A stretch of DNA of 64,000 bases, from the NCBI RefSeq assembly GCF_000953135.1, contig NZ_LN614827.1, positions 711,001-775,000 of the forward strand, in the 5' to 3' direction. Positions 62,958 through 64,000 of the stretch are shown here, piece after piece (within the stretch, counting starts at the first letter, position 1; every line of letters starts with the position of its first letter). The notes beneath the pieces are model-generated. The model was not told the DNA's origin. It was given only the letters and a program-made list of their open reading frames with translations, and did not search any database. The DNA is from Legionella fallonii LLAP-10 (lineage in GTDB: Bacteria; Pseudomonadota; Gammaproteobacteria; Legionellales; Legionellaceae). The position numbers and the translations under genes are program-made.

Positions 62958-64000
62958 ATGCGTGACAAAGAGTTTGAACAATCTGAGGAACGTGAAGTTG
63001 ATTCTCTGTCAGAATTTTCATTAGAGGATATTGAAAGTCCTTTGTCAGGATTATCGTTAGAGGATGTTGAAAAATCTTTGACTGATTCTCTGTCACCCTA
63101 TTCGCCAGAAGAGATTGAACAACTTGTGGCCTCTTATTTATCAGAGGTTTCACTAGAGAATATAAAAAATATTTTGGAGGAAGCTCCTGCAGAAATTACA
63201 ACAGGTATATTTTCATTCTTACCTGTTAGAATGTTAGCTACCTTATCATTAACGAATAAATTCATAGCGGAATTAGCTAAGGATAATGTTCTGTGGAAGA
63301 TGAAATTTGCGCAATGTTTTCCTCATCAAGTTAATGGTCTAAGTAATCAATCAAATATTAATTGGTATAAAGAATTTCGCGAGGCTTATGTACGTGAGAT
63401 TACAGCTTGGCCAAAAGAACTGCGAAAAATAGCTGCGGCCATTATTGAGTCTGATATTGCTAGCCTTAAGAAAATGAATCTAAACTTAAATTTGTTAGAT
63501 AAAAAATATGTCAGCACTTTATTTGACCTGGCTAAAAAAGTAGGTAATCAGCTGGTATTAGATCACTTTTATCAACAAATAGAAAGAAAATACCAGGGGC
63601 AGGGAGGAGAGATATTAGACAAAAGATGGATAGACCCGCAGGGAAGATCCCTTCTTTACTGGCGTATTGTCTGCAATCAGAGTATAGACGTAAACAGCAT
63701 AGCCAGCCAGCTTGATACACTATGTGGGAAAGGACTTAAACCACTTCATTGTGCTGCACGTGAAGGTCGTCTTGGTCTAGTACAGGAGATTCTTAAGGTT
63801 CGACCAGATTTACTGGATAGTCTAGATGATGCCAACCAAACTGCTCTGTTATGGGCGGCAGTCGATGGTCAAAGTCATGTGGTTGATTATCTTATCAGTC
63901 TCAACGCCAAACTAGGCGTGCAAACACATAGTAGAGGTCCGTCCTCTTCCTCAGGGATGACCGCTCTTCATTGGGCTGCTAAGGCCGGTCACTTAGAGGT
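62958..64000 (+). CDS. F-box plus ankyrin-repeat protein, 3' end outside window, candidate effector
   Basis: This frame runs from ATG 62958 (after GGAGAGAG) to the end of the window: 347 complete codons without a stop. Residues 15-75 hold repeats of the form LSxxSLEDIExxL. Residues 76-118 look like an F-box: EEAPAEITTGIFSFLPVRML, then TLSLTNKFIAELAKDN and LWKMKFAQCFP. Ankyrin repeats begin at about 253 (KPLHCAAREGRLGLVQEIL, QTALLWAAVDGQSHVVDYL, MTALHWAAKAGHLE). F-box proteins recruit SCF ubiquitin ligases. Legionella AnkB/LegAU13 has the same F-box-ankyrin design and is a Dot/Icm effector. The present protein is longer at the N-terminus, so it is at most a distant relative. Confidence 0.85.
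   Translation, partial: MRDKEFEQSEEREVDSLSEFSLEDIESPLSGLSLEDVEKSLTDSLSPYSPEEIEQLVASYLSEVSLENIKNILEEAPAEITTGIFSFLPVRMLATLSLTNKFIAELAKDNVLWKMKFAQCFPHQVNGLSNQSNINWYKEFREAYVREITAWPKELRKIAAAIIESDIASLKKMNLNLNLLDKKYVSTLFDLAKKVGNQLVLDHFYQQIERKYQGQGGEILDKRWIDPQGRSLLYWRIVCNQSIDVNSIASQLDTLCGKGLKPLHCAAREGRLGLVQEILKVRPDLLDSLDDANQTALLWAAVDGQSHVVDYLISLNAKLGVQTHSRGPSSSSGMTALHWAAKAGHLE

Overview
The window looks like part of a Legionella chromosome, probably not L. pneumophila itself. The reasons are the AT-rich sequence and the dense mix of housekeeping enzymes with large, eukaryote-like or orphan proteins typical of Dot/Icm effectors: ankyrin repeats, an F-box, a DXD glycosyltransferase, patatin-like phospholipases, a GDSL lysophospholipase and protease-like folds. 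Five genes also carry paired TTAAT half-sites with an 11-base period, about 15 bases before a -10 box. This is the layout of the Legionella PmrA element. No rRNA, tRNA, CRISPR, integrase or transposase gene was seen.

Layout. 1-4.5 kb: end of a TolC-like gene, a candidate Cys-His-Asp effector, an alcohol dehydrogenase, a histidine-rich secreted peptide and a SixA-like phosphatase. 4.5-8.2 kb: a glycosyltransferase effector and a second small gene, both behind PmrA-type boxes. 8.3-16.4 kb: dinB, a patatin, an ABC exporter, D-cysteine desulfhydrase, glutathione peroxidase and a porin. 16.5-20.5 kb: a LysR regulator fused at its 5' edge to an arginase-family remnant (a deletion scar), a GrpB-GNAT fusion and a stand-alone LigD-type polymerase. 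20.7-23.8 kb: a candidate clan CD protease-like effector, a second His-rich peptide and a decayed ankyrin gene. 23.9-30 kb: a nitronate monooxygenase, an RlmM-type methyltransferase whose C-terminus is encoded by repeat DNA, and an effector-like gene bracketed by two homologous tandem arrays with about 136-base units. 30-42 kb: an outer-membrane DUF2490 protein, a stand-alone acyltransferase, a second clan CD-like gene, a GDSL lipase, and two large ankyrin paralogues on either side of an SGNH-hydrolase-like membrane protein. 42-48 kb: small enzymes, small secreted peptides and an 845-residue orphan. 48-53.5 kb: a compact operon of patatin, membrane-fusion protein, split FUSC-type permease and NodT-type outer-membrane factor. 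53.6-64 kb: a Tyr/Gly-rich lipoprotein, a tandem gene duplication of about 1.77 kb, a PmrA-box gene, a secreted leucine-rich-repeat protein, LD-carboxypeptidase, and an F-box/ankyrin gene that runs off the window.

Together the region appears to be a plastic effector-rich stretch. Effector-like genes sit between housekeeping genes and are bordered by dispersed palindromic repeats, tandem arrays, duplications and decaying genes. All assignments come from reading the sequence and motif recognition. No database search was run, and effector status is inferred throughout.
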